30,847 bases of DNA from CAZKCK01 sp964552325 (GCA_964552325.1 CAZKHA010000027.1:1-30847); one strand, 5' to 3'; positions 8,339 to 17,413 are shown, counted from the stretch's first letter. The notes: generated from the sequence alone by a model not told the origin. Numbers and translations: made by a program.

Positions 8339-8986
8339 CTAGGCAAACTTGGCTAATTGTGTATAGAGCCGTTGGGTAGGCAATCCCATAACATTGGTAT
8401 AGGAACCTTCTATATGGCTTATCCCAACATAGCCAATCCATTCTTGAATACCATAAGAACCCGCCTTATCATAAGGCTTATAATGTTGGATGTAATACCT
8501 CAATTGCTCGTTGGAGAGTTTGCTAAAATACACTTCTGAAGATTCACAAAACTGCAGCTTAATTTGTTTGCTTCTGAGGCATACACCAGTATATACCGTA
8601 TGATGGTTGCCAGAAAGGGTTTGAAGCATTTTGAAGGCTTCTTCCTCATTTTCAGGCTTATTTAGAATCTTCTCATTCAACCAAACCACCGTGTCTGCCG
8701 TAATTAACAAGAAATTAGAAGGCAATTCTGACTCTAAAAAAGCCTCTGATTTGCGCAAACTCAACAAACTGGCTACTTGCGATCCAGTGAGCGAAGGTTC
8801 AAAATCTTCGGGTGTATCTTTGGTAATAACCTCAAAATCAAAACCAAGGCCTTTAAGCAACTCATTTCGCCTTGGTGAACGCGAAGCTAGAATAATTTTA
8901 TAGGATGATAAATCTATCAAGAGATGGGTGTTTAACAACTTACAACAAATATTTGCCAACAATGGGCATTCTTCGGCCCATACCAA
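8339..8986 (-). CDS. maf: Maf-family nucleotide pyrophosphatase
   Basis: Maf proteins hydrolyse non-canonical or excess nucleoside triphosphates (dTTP/UTP or m7GTP type) to monophosphates, and overproduction affects septum formation. The diagnostic N-terminal LASRSPRR is present, followed by the catalytic-base region ITADTVV, the KPENEEEAFKML segment and the KPYDKAGSYGIQEW motif. The Tyr-containing AGSYGIQ favours the dTTP/UTP subgroup, a family-based inference. The start is uncertain. The ATG at 8986 overlaps the end of nadE by 47 bases and adds an unusual Cys-rich segment. A TTG at 8938, two bases after the nadE stop, would begin with LLNTHLLIDLSSYKIILAS and gives a more typical length. Either way the gene is translationally close to nadE and probably cotranscribed with it. 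Confidence 0.92.
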   Translation of the reverse strand: MVWAEECPLLANICCKLLNTHLLIDLSSYKIILASRSPRRNELLKGLGFDFEVITKDTPEDFEPSLTGSQVASLLSLRKSEAFLESELPSNFLLITADTVVWLNEKILNKPENEEEAFKMLQTLSGNHHTVYTGVCLRSKQIKLQFCESSEVYFSKLSNEQLRYYIQHYKPYDKAGSYGIQEWIGYVGISHIEGSYTNVMGLPTQRLYTQLAKFA

Positions 8987-10580
8987 ACGCCTTGGGAGAA
9001 ACCCGAAGGATCGGCGGTGTTTGATGGCGCTTATACTCGTTTGTATTGACTAACTTCAACACTCTCTTTACAATAGCGGCATCAAATCCAGCATCTTCCA
9101 ATTCTCGAGGCCCTTTTCGCAGTTCAACATACTGATAAAGAATTTTATCAAGTACGTCATAATCGGGCAACGAATCGGAATCTTTTTGATCGAAACGGAG
9201 TTCGGCAGAAGGAGGCTTTACGATGGAATTCAACGGAATAACCTCACTTTGGGAGTTCATATAATTTGCTAGGGCATACACATCTGTTTTATACACATCG
9301 CCAATAACCGAGAGCCCGCCACACATATCGCCGTAAAGCGTGCCATAACCTACGGCAGCTTCGCTTTTATTAGAAGTGTTGAGCAAAATATAGCCAAATT
9401 TATTCGATAAAGCCATCAGTATAACGGCCCTAATGCGTGCCTGAAGGTTTTCTTCGGTTAAATCAGCTGGTTTGTTCACAAAAAGCGGTGCCAAAACATG
9501 TTCAAAAACAGCAAATGTTGACTCGATTGAAACAATATCGTATTTAACACCCATATTTACAGCAAGTTGAACAGCATCGTCGATGGAATGGGAACTTGAA
9601 TACCGTGAAGGTAGCAACACCGCATAAACATTCTCGCTTCCAAGGGCTTTAGCCGCTAAAACCATAGTAACTGCGCTATCAATACCGCCTGATAAACCCA
9701 AAATTGCTTTTGTAAAACCCATTTTGCCGAAATAGTCTTTGATTCCCAACACCAAGGCATCGTGAATTCGTTGAATAGGTTGGGTAATCTGCTGATTAAG
9801 CGGCTGTAATTGAATTGTTTTTAAAGCCGAGAGCTCAAAAACCTGAAAATCTTCGGCAAAGGATGCCAACTCGCCAACAACTTCGCCTTCTGGGTTCATG
9901 GCCAACGAGCCTCCATCGAAAACCAATTCGGTTTGCGCCCCTACATGGTTTACATAAATAATTGGAAGTCCATACTTTAACGCATTCAACCGCAGAATTT
10001 CCTTTCGTGCTTCCGATTGTTTATAATGAAAGGGTGAAGCCGCAATGTTTACAATGAGCGTAGGTTGCTGGGGCATCAAAAAATCTAAAGGTTGAATTGT
10101 ATAAAGAGGATCATTTCCAACATTCCACAAATCTTCGCAAACCGTTAGGGCGAGGGTTTCACCTTTAAAACGAACAACCTCAAATTGACCATTTGGCTCA
10201 AAATACCGGTATTCGTCAAAAACATCATAATTGGGCAAAAGCGTTTTGTGTTGACTACCAACTACCTGACCCTGATACAAAAACAAAGCCGAGTTAAACA
10301 AGGGCTTGCCTTTTTCGTTTGGATTGATGCGTGGTGCCCCTACGATAGCTGCTACCTTGGAGCAGGCCAAAGCAATTTCATCCACAGCCTGATAGCAGCG
10401 TTGTATAAAATCGGGGAACTCCAAAAAATCGCGTGGAGGATATCCTGAAACAGATAATTCAGCAAACACAACCAAATCAACGCCTAAACTTTCCGCTTTT
10501 TGCAGGGTTGACTTCATTTTTTGCACATTCAAATCAAAATTACCGATGTGATAATTTAATTGTGCCAGGGCAATTTTCAT
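8940..10580 (-). CDS. nadE: Glutamine-dependent NAD+ synthetase
   Basis: NadE makes NAD+ from deamido-NAD+, ATP and ammonia taken from glutamine, the last step of NAD biosynthesis, in the cytoplasm. The 546-residue protein has an N-terminal glutaminase domain of the nitrilase fold with the catalytic triad E41 (FAELSVSGYPP), K112 (HKTLLPNYDVFDE) and C148 (LTVCEDLW). The C-terminal synthetase domain has the ATP pyrophosphatase P-loop SGGIDS at 297-302 and the NTSNKSE motif. The length fits the two-domain bacterial form, so no separate glutaminase is needed. It starts nine bases after the stop of the upstream PorT-like gene and leads into maf, which suggests an operon. Confidence 0.97.
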   Translation of the reverse strand: MKIALAQLNYHIGNFDLNVQKMKSTLQKAESLGVDLVVFAELSVSGYPPRDFLEFPDFIQRCYQAVDEIALACSKVAAIVGAPRINPNEKGKPLFNSALFLYQGQVVGSQHKTLLPNYDVFDEYRYFEPNGQFEVVRFKGETLALTVCEDLWNVGNDPLYTIQPLDFLMPQQPTLIVNIAASPFHYKQSEARKEILRLNALKYGLPIIYVNHVGAQTELVFDGGSLAMNPEGEVVGELASFAEDFQVFELSALKTIQLQPLNQQITQPIQRIHDALVLGIKDYFGKMGFTKAILGLSGGIDSAVTMVLAAKALGSENVYAVLLPSRYSSSHSIDDAVQLAVNMGVKYDIVSIESTFAVFEHVLAPLFVNKPADLTEENLQARIRAVILMALSNKFGYILLNTSNKSEAAVGYGTLYGDMCGGLSVIGDVYKTDVYALANYMNSQSEVIPLNSIVKPPSAELRFDQKDSDSLPDYDVLDKILYQYVELRKGPRELEDAGFDAAIVKRVLKLVNTNEYKRHQTPPILRVSPKAFGMGRRMPIVGKYLL

Positions 10581-10589
10581 GAAAAACCG

Positions 10590-11297
10590 TTAAAATATTA
10601 TTCCTAATGACAACTCGAGATAGCTGGCTGTTGCGTTTTGCTCATCGCCAGTCAATGGGTTCTTTCCCCTAAAAACATCGGTAAAACCATTGTTGTAATT
10701 GAGGCTGAACACCAAAAAAGTTGATTTATCAATGCTATACTCAAAGCCTCCGCCAATCAACAAGGCTTCTTTTGCAAAAGCAATTTCATCAAACACATCC
10801 ATATCGCCGGCTATAGCTTTAGCTCCTTCTTGGTAAAACACATCGTGAGCGCGAGCTTTGATATTAAACGAGGTAACAAAACCAATTTGCCCCAAAAACC
10901 GATACTCTTTAAAGCGGTTTGTTTTCATCTTGAAAAGCAAAGGAACTTCGATGTATTGCAAACGCAAATCGCGAATGAGCTTACCGTTAAACAATGAATC
11001 GGAGCCATTAAGTTGAGCAATAGGATATAAAGTATTGTACGACAGTGATGAATTGTGGTAATTGAGGTTAAAGCCCATACCAAAGTAGTAGTTATCAATA
11101 ATATTGATGTCGGCCATAAACCCCCAGCCAAAGCCAAGCTTTGTACCTTCTGAGGAATAACCCCGGGTATCGGGTGATACCCAACCAAGGTTAGGGGCCG
11201 CCTTTATCCCAAATTGATACTTTTTGGCAGCATCTTGCGAAAAACCCAAGATTGGCAAACACAACATTATAAAAACTAATAACTTTTTCATAATCAA
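10590..11297 (-). CDS. PorT-like outer-membrane beta-barrel protein
   Basis: A signal peptide (MKKLLVFIMLCLPILGFSQ after the first two residues) is followed by a chain of alternating hydrophobic strands. These include FGIKAAPNLGW near the N-terminus and YIEVPLLFKMKTNRF in the middle, and the last strand ends in SYLELSLGIIF with a terminal Phe, as expected of an outer-membrane barrel. The strand wording IEVPLLFK and the 235-residue length resemble the PorT family, which includes an essential T9SS component. Many paralogues of unknown role share this fold, so calling it the true PorT would be speculative. Either M1 or M3 (11291) could be the start; M3 gives the cleaner signal. It heads a likely operon with nadE and maf. 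Confidence 0.75.
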   Translation of the reverse strand: MIMKKLLVFIMLCLPILGFSQDAAKKYQFGIKAAPNLGWVSPDTRGYSSEGTKLGFGWGFMADINIIDNYYFGMGFNLNYHNSSLSYNTLYPIAQLNGSDSLFNGKLIRDLRLQYIEVPLLFKMKTNRFKEYRFLGQIGFVTSFNIKARAHDVFYQEGAKAIAGDMDVFDEIAFAKEALLIGGGFEYSIDKSTFLVFSLNYNNGFTDVFRGKNPLTGDEQNATASYLELSLGIIF

Positions 11298-11467
11298 TAC
11301 CTTTCAATTAATTTTACAGAAAAGTGGCCACCAGAACACAAAAGCATTTAGCAAGCTGAGGCAGCAAATTATCGGCAAAAATAACGCAAAAGAACTCCGC
11401 TCAGTACTTTTTTTTCAGTTTGTAAGTTATTTTCGGCAAAGGAATGGCATTTCTGCCCAAACATTGC

Positions 11468-11475
11468 TATTTTTG
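11468..11475 (+). promoter_or_regulatory. Promoter -7 element for the second PorT-like gene
   Basis: TATTTTTG is an exact TAnnTTTG match, 26 bases before the ATG at 11502, leaving a leader of about 20 bases. No convincing -33 TTTG is visible at the usual distance. It lies in the 204-base region between two divergent barrel genes. Confidence 0.5.
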
Positions 11476-11501
11476 TACAATTAACATTAAAAAGAAAACC
11501 G

Positions 11502-12104
11502 ATGAAAAAAAGCATTTTAATTATCGTACTGGCCTTTATAGCTTCTGTTGGCTTTGCACAACTGTCGTTTGGGCCAAAACTTGGGGTAAACATTTCAAAA
11601 CTCTCTACTGACATCGATGAAAATACTTCGGCAATACTAGATGCTACCAAAGCGGGAGTTCAATTAGGAGCCTACGTACGCGTGGGGTCCAAGGTTTATG
11701 TTCAGCCCGAGCTTCTTTTTTCGATTAGAGGCGGCCAAACTGGATACTACAACCAAGCAAAAGAATTAATACAAGGCGATTACAAAATGAGCGCTATTGA
11801 CATTCCTGTTTTAGTGGGTGTTAAAGCTTTAAACCTCCCGTTGGTTAAAGTACGCGCCTATGCTGGTCCTGTTGCCTCGTTTGTAATTAGCAAAAACTTC
11901 AGCATAAACGATGTTGAACAAAGCATTGACGACTTAAATGCCAAGGATGCAGTTTGGAGCGCTACCATTGGAGCTGGCGTAGATGTACTGATGCTGACCC
12001 TTGATGTACGTTATGAAATGGGACTTAACAACCTTTCAGGTATAGATGGCACAACATTAAAGAACAATATGTTTAACGTAAGTGTTGGCTGGAAAATTTT
12101 CTAG
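11502..12104 (+). CDS. PorT-family outer-membrane beta-barrel protein
   Basis: The 200-residue protein has a clear signal peptide (residues 1-19, ending GFAQ) and then strands typical of the small barrels annotated as PorT family: LSFGPKLGVNISKL, KAGVQLGAYVRVGSKVYVQPELLFS, SAIDIPVLVGVK, and a terminal FNVSVGWKIF ending in Phe for BAM recognition. The IDIPVLVGVK strand is the family hallmark. The function is unknown. It is divergent from another PorT-like gene and has its own promoter and terminator, so it is a single-gene unit. Confidence 0.85.
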   Translation: MKKSILIIVLAFIASVGFAQLSFGPKLGVNISKLSTDIDENTSAILDATKAGVQLGAYVRVGSKVYVQPELLFSIRGGQTGYYNQAKELIQGDYKMSAIDIPVLVGVKALNLPLVKVRAYAGPVASFVISKNFSINDVEQSIDDLNAKDAVWSATIGAGVDVLMLTLDVRYEMGLNNLSGIDGTTLKNNMFNVSVGWKIF

Positions 12105-12120
12105 ACTCCATTAACAATCC

Positions 12121-12160
12121 AAAACCCCTGTAATCAAAAACTTACAGGGGTTTTGCTTTT
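12121..12160 (+). terminator. Rho-independent terminator after the second PorT-like gene
   Basis: A perfect 13-bp stem (AAAACCCCTGTAA at 12121-12133, TTACAGGGGTTTT at 12142-12154) with an 8-base loop is followed by GCTTTT. It lies 16 bases after the stop codon. Confidence 0.88.
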
Positions 12161-12276
12161 ACAATAAACGCGTTAACAAAACGTTAATGCAGTGGCCAAG
12201 CAACATATGCCGAAACACCATTTTAAAAACCCCACCTCTTTACAACAATTGTAAACAACTCAAATACAGGCTACTT

Positions 12277-13287
12277 ATGCGTTCATATTTGATATATCCT
12301 ACTTGTGTATTACTAATCGCCTTTTTTGCAACGGCCTGCAACCAAAACCCATCCAACAAGCAACCGGATACTTCTTCCATTGCAATCAAACCCATAATGA
12401 TTCATCGGTACGAGCAAGCCCTATTTGCCCTTCCAACCGACAGCCTAGGTATTGGTTTACAGAAACTTTTGCCTGAATTTGAACTATTCATCGGCCAAGA
12501 TTTCAACAATGCTACCAGCCTTCTTCAAATGCAAAATTATTTAAACGACCCAGGCATCCAAGAAGGTTGGCTGGCTTCAGACAAACTGTTCCGTTCAATG
12601 CAAAAACAAGAGGCTGCGCTAGAGAACGCTTTTAAAACCATCAAATACTACCTAAATGATTGGCAACAACCTGAAATATATACATTTATAAGTGGTTATG
12701 ATGTTGAAAATGGCATATTCATGACGGCGAACAACCTTATTATCCCTCTTGACAATTATTTAGGTGCATCGTACAAACCTTATAAGCAGGTAGGTATTCC
12801 AATTTACATAATTGAACGGATGGAGCCCAACTACCTGATTCCGGACGCAATTAAAACCATTGCCACGGTACAATTTACTGATGAACCCTTGGGCAAGTCG
12901 CTGGTAGAACAAATGGTTATTGCTGGAAAAAACCTTTATTTTGCTCAACAAATCTTAGCTAACACACCTGATTACCTGATAATAGGCTATAATAAAGAAC
13001 AGATGGAATGGTGCAAACGTAACGAAAGCGAAATGTGGGCCTTTTTGGTAAGCCAAAAACTCTTGTTTAACAACAACAAAAACATAACCTCGAAATTTAT
13101 GGCCGAGGCACCATTTACCGATGGATTCCCCAAAGAAAGCCCGGGACGAACAGGACACTTTATTGGTTGGCAAATTATTGAAAGCTATATGGAGAACCAT
13201 GCACAAACCACCCTAAGCGCATTAATGCAAAACGCTGACTATCAAGATATATTTAACAAATCAAACTACAAACCCAAACGCAAGTAG
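12277..13287 (+). CDS. gldB: GldB-like gliding motility lipoprotein
   Basis: The open frame extends up to 12187, but the ATG at 12277 gives a proper lipoprotein signal: MRSYLIYP, a hydrophobic core and the lipobox ATAC with C21 as the lipidated residue. The mature part shows the GldB pattern: RYEQALFALPTDSL near the N-terminus, a central FISGYD...IPLDNYLG, then EPNYLIPDAIKT, EQMVIAGKNLYF, YNKEQMEWCKRNESEMWAFL, and the C-terminal APFTDGFPKESPGRTGHFIGWQIIESYM and SNYKPKRK. GldB is needed for gliding in Flavobacterium and is widespread in Bacteroidota; its biochemical role is unsettled. No gldC-like gene is next to it, and nadE lies about 1.7 kb away on the other strand. The family call rests on pattern memory and is fairly strong. 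Confidence 0.78.
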   Translation: MRSYLIYPTCVLLIAFFATACNQNPSNKQPDTSSIAIKPIMIHRYEQALFALPTDSLGIGLQKLLPEFELFIGQDFNNATSLLQMQNYLNDPGIQEGWLASDKLFRSMQKQEAALENAFKTIKYYLNDWQQPEIYTFISGYDVENGIFMTANNLIIPLDNYLGASYKPYKQVGIPIYIIERMEPNYLIPDAIKTIATVQFTDEPLGKSLVEQMVIAGKNLYFAQQILANTPDYLIIGYNKEQMEWCKRNESEMWAFLVSQKLLFNNNKNITSKFMAEAPFTDGFPKESPGRTGHFIGWQIIESYMENHAQTTLSALMQNADYQDIFNKSNYKPKRK

Positions 13288-13328
13288 AAATATTGGTTTT
13301 TATGTCGCCAGCCTTGCCGTAAATACCT

Positions 13329-13336
13329 TATATTTA
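13329..13336 (+). promoter_or_regulatory. Possible -7 element for the barrel gene at 13392
   Basis: TATATTTA matches TAnnTTTG except for the final G. It lies 55 bases before the ATG in the 104-base gap after gldB. No -33 element is evident. Confidence 0.28.
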
Positions 13337-13391
13337 CAATACAAACCAAAAGTATCGCATTTTAACGTAAACAATTAAAAAATAATTTGTT

Positions 13392-14189
13392 ATGAAACTA
13401 CGTATCCTCAAAATCAGTTTAACATGTATCGTACTTCTTTTAGCTTACGGTGCAAATTCACAGTCATATTTTATGCAAGAAGTTATCTACCTTCATAATG
13501 GTTCGGTAATAAAAGGACTGATAATAGAAGAAAAACCCGGTAAATCGTATGTTATAAAAACAAGCGACAACAATGTTATAGTTTGCAACTATGAAGATGT
13601 ACTCAAAATTACCCGTGAAGTTCCGCAAGAAAGTACTCAAGTAGCGGTGCCCGAAGCGCCTAAGCAAGCTAGTTCTAAAAAGATGAACCTTTTGCTTGGT
13701 TGCAGCTTATATGGCGAAATGAATAGCGAAAGCGGCACAGGATCAACCGGAATAGAAGCCTCAATTGACTTTAAAACAACACCTTATATTACTACAGGTT
13801 TTGGAATTGGATTGGATGGTTATGATGGTTTAAAATGGATGCCCATTTTTGCTGAACTAAAAATTGACTTGGGCGATGGCAAAAGCAAGCCCTTTTTATA
13901 TGGCCGTTGTGGCTATATAGCACCCACTGAAAACTATAAAGACTATCGCGAATACACAGGCGGCTTGCTAATGGGAACCGGAATTGGCTTAAAATCAATA
14001 ATTGGTGACCATACTTCATTAATTTTCAAGCTAGGATACCGCTATATGGCCATAAATTACACTGAAACCTATTATCCAATGCCCTTATATCCAGAAAACG
14101 GGATGTCAGAACCTTACCCTTACTACTACCCCAGTTCCTACAACAACCACGGCCATTTTTTAAGCCTTTCGATGGGCATCAGTTTTTAA
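13392..14189 (+). CDS. Exported outer-membrane beta-barrel protein with N-terminal beta module
   Basis: No specific function is recognised. A signal peptide covers residues 1-24 (ending GANSQ). Residues 30-75 form a short beta-rich module (EVIYLHNGSVIKGLIIEEKP, then YVIKTSDNNVIVCNYEDVLKI) that recurs at the N-terminus of many Bacteroidota envelope proteins. A linker rich in Pro, Ala and Ser (residues 76-96) leads to a predicted small beta-barrel (NLLLGCSLYGEMN, ITTGFGIGLDGYDG, FLYGRCGYIAP, LIFKLGYRYMAINY) ending in LSLSMGISF with a terminal Phe. An extracellular loop near residue 240 is rich in Tyr and Pro (YPYYYPSSY). The gene lies 17 bases before yifB and may be cotranscribed with it. Confidence 0.72.
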   Translation: MKLRILKISLTCIVLLLAYGANSQSYFMQEVIYLHNGSVIKGLIIEEKPGKSYVIKTSDNNVIVCNYEDVLKITREVPQESTQVAVPEAPKQASSKKMNLLLGCSLYGEMNSESGTGSTGIEASIDFKTTPYITTGFGIGLDGYDGLKWMPIFAELKIDLGDGKSKPFLYGRCGYIAPTENYKDYREYTGGLLMGTGIGLKSIIGDHTSLIFKLGYRYMAINYTETYYPMPLYPENGMSEPYPYYYPSSYNNHGHFLSLSMGISF

Positions 14190-14206
14190 CTTGATTCCTC
14201 GAACTT

Positions 14207-15745
14207 ATGTTGGTAAAGACTTTTGGAAGCGCAATCCTTGGGGTGAATGCCTTAACCATTACGGTGGAGGTTAACACCGATCAAGGAATAAATTTTTATA
14301 TGGTTGGCCTACCTGACAGTGCTGTTAAAGAGAGCCAGCAACGCATTGAATCAGCTCTTCGCAATACTGGTTTGCGTTATCCTGGGCAAAAAATAGTTAT
14401 CAACATGGCGCCTGCTGACATTCGGAAAGAAGGCTCGGCCTATGACTTGACTATTGCCACTGGCATTTTGGCTGCCTCTGGCCAGATAAACAATACAAAA
14501 CTAGAAGATTACATTATAATGGGCGAATTATCGCTCGATGGAACCATAAAACCGATCAAAGGCGCTTTGGTTATAGCAATTGAAGCCCGAAAACAAGGCA
14601 TTAAAGGCTTTATCTTACCTGCGAGCAACGCCAGGGAAGCCGCTATTGTAAGTGATTTGGAAGTTTTTGGGGTGGATGACATTAATCAAGTAGTAAATTT
14701 CTTAAACGGGGAAATACAAATAGAACCCACTAAGGTTAATACACGCGAAGAATTTTACTCGAAACTTAACGAGTATGAATTTGATTTTGCAGATGTTAAA
14801 GGACAAGAAAACATTAAACGTGCTTTAGAGATTGCCGCTGCAGGCGGTCATAACGTCATTCTTATTGGGCCACCGGGAGCCGGTAAAACTATGCTAGCAA
14901 AGCGATTACCCTCCATCCTGCCTCCCTTAAACTTACACGAGGCACTCGAAACCACAAAAATTCACTCGGTAGCCGGGCGTATGGGAAAGGACTCATCCTT
15001 GGTATCCGTACGCCCATTCCGTAGCCCGCATCATACAATTTCCGATGCTGGCTTGGTGGGTGGGGGCACATTTCCACAGCCCGGTGAAATCTCGCTTGCA
15101 CAAAACGGAGTACTTTTCCTTGATGAATTGCCCGAATTTAAGCGTACAGTGTTAGAAGTAATGCGCCAACCCATGGAGGATCGTGTTGTAACCATCAGTA
15201 GGGCAAAACATTCCGTAGAATATCCGGCAAGTTTTATGCTGGTAGCGGCCATGAACCCCTGCCCTTGCGGCTATTACAACCATCCTGAAATAGAATGTGT
15301 TTGCGGCCCAGGAATCGTTCAAAAATACCTGAACAAAATATCGGGCCCCCTACTCGACCGCATCGACATTCACGTGGAGGTAACACCAGTGCCATTCAGG
15401 GAACTCTCTGACGCGAAACTATCGGAAAAAAGCGCCTTGGTACGCGAACGCGTTGTGGCCGCGCGTAAGATTCAAGAATCCCGCTTTTCAGAAAACACCG
15501 ATATCCATTGCAATGCACAGATGAACAGCAAGTTGCTTAGAAGCCACTGTCAGATTACGCCAGAAGGTAGCACCATCTTACGAAATGCTATGGAAAAACT
15601 TGGGCTTTCGGCTAGGGCCTATGACCGGATTCTAAAAGTTGCGCGTACCATTGCCGATCTTGACAACAGCAACAGTATTAAAACCGAGCACTTAGCAGAA
15701 GCAATTCACTACAGAAGCCTCGACCGCGAGAACTGGGGCAGATAA
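14207..15745 (+). CDS. yifB: YifB/ComM-family Mg chelatase-like AAA+ ATPase
   Basis: ComM, the best-studied member, is a hexameric helicase that promotes branch migration during natural transformation in Gram-negative bacteria. The 512-residue protein has the N-terminal LonC-like ChlI domain (residues 1-165, with VGLPDSAVKES and NMAPADIRKEGSAYDL). The Mg-chelatase AAA+ domain has Walker A GPPGAGKT at 221-228, Walker B VLFLDE at 302-307 and the SPHHTISDAG sensor region. A Cys cluster (C352, C354, C364, C366 in NPCPCGYY and CVCGPG) could bind zinc. The C-terminal helical domain contains GLSARAYDRILKVARTIADL. The length is the family norm. Presence alone does not show competence, because the family is widespread in non-competent bacteria. 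Confidence 0.95.
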   Translation: MLVKTFGSAILGVNALTITVEVNTDQGINFYMVGLPDSAVKESQQRIESALRNTGLRYPGQKIVINMAPADIRKEGSAYDLTIATGILAASGQINNTKLEDYIIMGELSLDGTIKPIKGALVIAIEARKQGIKGFILPASNAREAAIVSDLEVFGVDDINQVVNFLNGEIQIEPTKVNTREEFYSKLNEYEFDFADVKGQENIKRALEIAAAGGHNVILIGPPGAGKTMLAKRLPSILPPLNLHEALETTKIHSVAGRMGKDSSLVSVRPFRSPHHTISDAGLVGGGTFPQPGEISLAQNGVLFLDELPEFKRTVLEVMRQPMEDRVVTISRAKHSVEYPASFMLVAAMNPCPCGYYNHPEIECVCGPGIVQKYLNKISGPLLDRIDIHVEVTPVPFRELSDAKLSEKSALVRERVVAARKIQESRFSENTDIHCNAQMNSKLLRSHCQITPEGSTILRNAMEKLGLSARAYDRILKVARTIADLDNSNSIKTEHLAEAIHYRSLDRENWGR

Positions 15746-15795
15746 CCCTAAACATCCTATCGACCTTGATTAAACAAACTTTTGCCTACAACAAC

Positions 15796-17247
15796 ATGAA
15801 AAGACTGATACACTTATTACTGACTACATTATTTTTCATGGCAATTTCACCTTCTTTTGCCAACACTACTGATAGCGTTTCGCTAACCATCCATCTAAGA
15901 GGAGTTTACAAATGCAAAATCAGCCTACTATCGCTCAACAAATCCTACTTGTTTAAACCAGTTTACGAATTGCCTCCCATCATGAATGGAGAGACAACAC
16001 GGATAAAAATTGCCCCAGATCACCTTCCAGGAGAATTTGTGCTGCGATTTGATTATTACGAAACCAAAAAAAGCACGGTCTATCCCTCTGAGAAAAGCTT
16101 GATAATAAGCAAACAAGACGTAGAACTTTGGGTTAGCCCAAAATACTGCAACAATGCTGACAGCACCTATTTTCAAAAAGATGAGATTGAAAACCAGACT
16201 ATTAACAGATTTAGAAGAATTAATGCTGGCAAAAAAGAACAACTGGGCTTATTGCAAACATTGCTAATGAATTACGATACACCTGAATCATCGTTCTATC
16301 AAACAGCTGTTCAAGAATATGAACAAAGGCGCAAGGCATACAATAACTGGATTGACAGCAGTTACAAAGCCGATAAAAAACTGTTTGCCAGCAGCGTATA
16401 TAAGTTCGAAAAAGTCCCCAAAATTGTTTTCAGGGGAAGCGAAACCGATCGGATAAAAGGAATAATAGCACATTACTTTGACGAGATGGATTTTGACAAT
16501 CCAATAATTATCCGCTCATCAAAGATTTTCGAGTTCATGAACAACTATATAAACCTAACAGGCCAATTGTGCACCACTGTTGAACTGCGTGATTCGCTGA
16601 TTCCAGCTGCTGCCGTAGTTGCCATTGAAACCGCTCGCAAGGGCCACCCAGAGTTATATGGTTGGATGGTTGACTATTTCTACCGTGGCTTTGAAACCAA
16701 TGCAATTGATGCGGGAATCAAAGTTTTAAAACCCTATATTGATGACCCAAAATGCCTTACTTCCAAAAAACTTGAAATTCAAAAACGCCTTGAAGGCATG
16801 AAAACAATAGTAACGGGCATTAAGGCGCCAGAAATCGCAATGCCCGACGAATTCGGCAACCCATTCAGCTTGCATGCTTACAAAACACCTAAAAAATACA
16901 TCCTTTTAGTATTTTGGTCAGCCGACTGTAGCCACTGCGTAGAAACCACCCAAAGCATCCTTCAATGGAGCCAAAACACCGAAATTTCAACAATGGTGGA
17001 TATTGTTGCAGTGAGTCTTGACGAAACTTCGACCGAGATAGAAAAATGGAACCAAAAACGCAAAGAACTAACGAATTGGCTGCATTTAAGGGCTTCTGAA
17101 GGTATTCGGAGTGAGGCTGCCGCTGCATATTACATTTTGGCAACTCCTGTCATGGTTTTGCTTGATGCTCAAACAAAAACCATAAAATCGACCCCAACTT
17201 CGACTATAGAGCTTATTAAGGATTATGAAAAACTAACAAGCAAATAG
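15796..17247 (+). CDS. Exported thioredoxin-fold protein (TlpA-like, possibly DUF5106-type)
   Basis: The frame is open back to 15766, but the ATG at 15796 begins a clean signal peptide (MKRLIHLLLTTLFFMAISPSFA). The N-terminal part (to about residue 110) resembles the beta-sandwich found in front of many Bacteroidota TlpA-like proteins. A helical region of about 200 residues follows, recalling DUF5106. The C-terminal thioredoxin domain (from about residue 340) has the active-site motif CSHC at 378-381 after FWSAD, and the cis-proline P451 in ATPVMVLLD. A periplasmic thiol-disulfide role, such as keeping envelope proteins reduced, is likely. The gene follows yifB by 50 bases and ends before a bidirectional terminator. 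The domain call is good; the partner is unknown. Confidence 0.82.
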   Translation: MKRLIHLLLTTLFFMAISPSFANTTDSVSLTIHLRGVYKCKISLLSLNKSYLFKPVYELPPIMNGETTRIKIAPDHLPGEFVLRFDYYETKKSTVYPSEKSLIISKQDVELWVSPKYCNNADSTYFQKDEIENQTINRFRRINAGKKEQLGLLQTLLMNYDTPESSFYQTAVQEYEQRRKAYNNWIDSSYKADKKLFASSVYKFEKVPKIVFRGSETDRIKGIIAHYFDEMDFDNPIIIRSSKIFEFMNNYINLTGQLCTTVELRDSLIPAAAVVAIETARKGHPELYGWMVDYFYRGFETNAIDAGIKVLKPYIDDPKCLTSKKLEIQKRLEGMKTIVTGIKAPEIAMPDEFGNPFSLHAYKTPKKYILLVFWSADCSHCVETTQSILQWSQNTEISTMVDIVAVSLDETSTEIEKWNQKRKELTNWLHLRASEGIRSEAAAAYYILATPVMVLLDAQTKTIKSTPTSTIELIKDYEKLTSK

Positions 17248-17413
17248 CAGCAAGCCATGTAACCAAGCCATTAGCGCAAAAAAGCCGAACATACATTCGC
17301 AATTGCCCAACAAGTGGACTCAACAACTAAGCTTAGGCGTTATTAGACTATTTGAAACAAGCTTACAAATCGAGCAGGTATAACAAATTGCCTTGGTGCC
17401 TAGCCACTAAAAT

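Noticed and set aside
12239..12255. Palindrome TTTACAA-CAA-TTGTAAA just upstream of gldB
   Set aside because: Only 7-bp arms in AT-rich sequence, found once, with no promoter element to anchor it.
17325..17337. 10-bp palindrome CTAAGCTTAG in the gap after the thioredoxin-like gene
   Set aside because: Short, single copy, no T-run and no second site; the nearby terminator explains the gap better.
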